From an uncultured Alistipes sp. (GTDB lineage: Bacteria; Bacteroidota; Bacteroidia; Bacteroidales; UBA932), in NCBI GenBank assembly GCA_945787505.1, contig CALZHC010000009.1, positions 1 to 40,965 of the forward strand: 40,965 nt of DNA. The letters run 5' to 3'. This document shows, in pieces, positions 40,726 through 40,965 of the stretch. The position numbers were made by a program, and so were the translations under genes. Under the pieces are notes generated by a model. That model saw only the letters and a program-made list of their open reading frames with translations. It had not been told where the DNA came from and searched no databases. Within the stretch, counting starts at the first letter, position 1. Every line of letters starts with the position of its first letter.

Positions 40726-40965
40726 GTGAATCTTTTCGACCTATAATGGTTTGTCGGCTATTTTTGTCCTTCTGCTGTGTCTGCTATTATCTCTCCCTCA
40801 TATCCCTCATCATACAGCACCAGCCCTCTCTGCGGTCCGAGATGATTGTGAGAAATCGAATGGAATCCTGCGTTCGCGCACCACTGTCTTCATAAACTCT
40901 CGCCTAAGGTGTGTTGGAAGAGCATATTTCATACGGAATTCTGCTCGAATCCAACTGAAAAAGCA
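40726..40965. other. No recognised gene at window end
   Basis: About 240 bases upstream of the obgE promoter. On the minus strand one frame stays open for 51 codons from the window edge to a TGA at 40810 and could be the 3' end of a gene beyond the window, but I do not recognise its translation. A plus-strand frame (40683-40895) has no family signal or ribosome-binding site. No tRNA or terminator is evident. Confidence 0.4.

Noticed and set aside
40683..40895. 70-codon plus-strand frame near the window end
   Set aside because: No ribosome-binding site or family signal, and it overlaps the obgE promoter on the opposite strand.

Overview
The window looks like a chromosome segment from a member of the Bacteroidales (phylum Bacteroidota). 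Four things point there. The 16S rRNA 3' tail is of the Bacteroidota type. Promoters repeatedly match TAnnTTTG instead of the sigma-70 -10 box. Most starts lack a Shine-Dalgarno sequence. The gene content includes DUF4493, PCMD and fimbrillin-like lipoproteins, a two-subunit methylmalonyl-CoA mutase and a long-form urocanate hydratase. No species can be named from the sequence alone.

Layout. 1-470: the 3' end of 16S rRNA, tRNA-Ile(GAT) and tRNA-Ala(TGC), then a terminator where 23S would be expected, then a second identical tRNA-Ala with its own promoter. 471-1031: AT-rich and apparently gene-free, but with a compact set of complementary segments (647-749) that could fold into a pseudoknotted RNA. 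1032-3743: an exported caspase-like protease and an exported SUMF1/FGE-like protein, apparently co-transcribed. 3826-8998 (minus): tdk, a CNNM/CBS membrane protein, a secreted TapB-like protein, a DPP-IV peptidase and a small PAS-like protein, tightly packed. 9068-10753: a coiled-coil protein, rsmI and a helix-hairpin-helix protein. 10786-14678: an ABC exporter pair, then a 5'-nucleotidase split into two genes in permuted order. 14702-18813 (minus): parE, a plsC-like acyltransferase and an acyl-CoA ligase.

18929-29930 is the most distinctive part. Eight genes on one strand, with gaps of about 6-20 bases, lie between one promoter and one strong terminator. They encode six predicted lipoproteins (fimbrillin-like, two DUF4493, DUF4493-Fn3-PCMD, Fn3-PCMD, and a multi-Fn3 protein) and two paralogous outer-membrane beta-barrels. 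There is no SusC/SusD, glycosidase or regulator, so this is not a standard polysaccharide utilisation locus. It looks like an uncharacterised cell-surface assembly.

30004-31533 holds rpsU (minus) divergent from a Xer-type recombinase that overlaps hpf. The rpsU Shine-Dalgarno is complementary over 11 nt to the 16S tail at the start of this window. 31626-37686 carries hutU-mutA-mutB, a link from histidine breakdown to propionate. 37813-40648 (minus) carries obgE (with a repeat-built acidic tail), a PAP2 phosphatase and lplA. The last 240 bases hold no gene I can identify.
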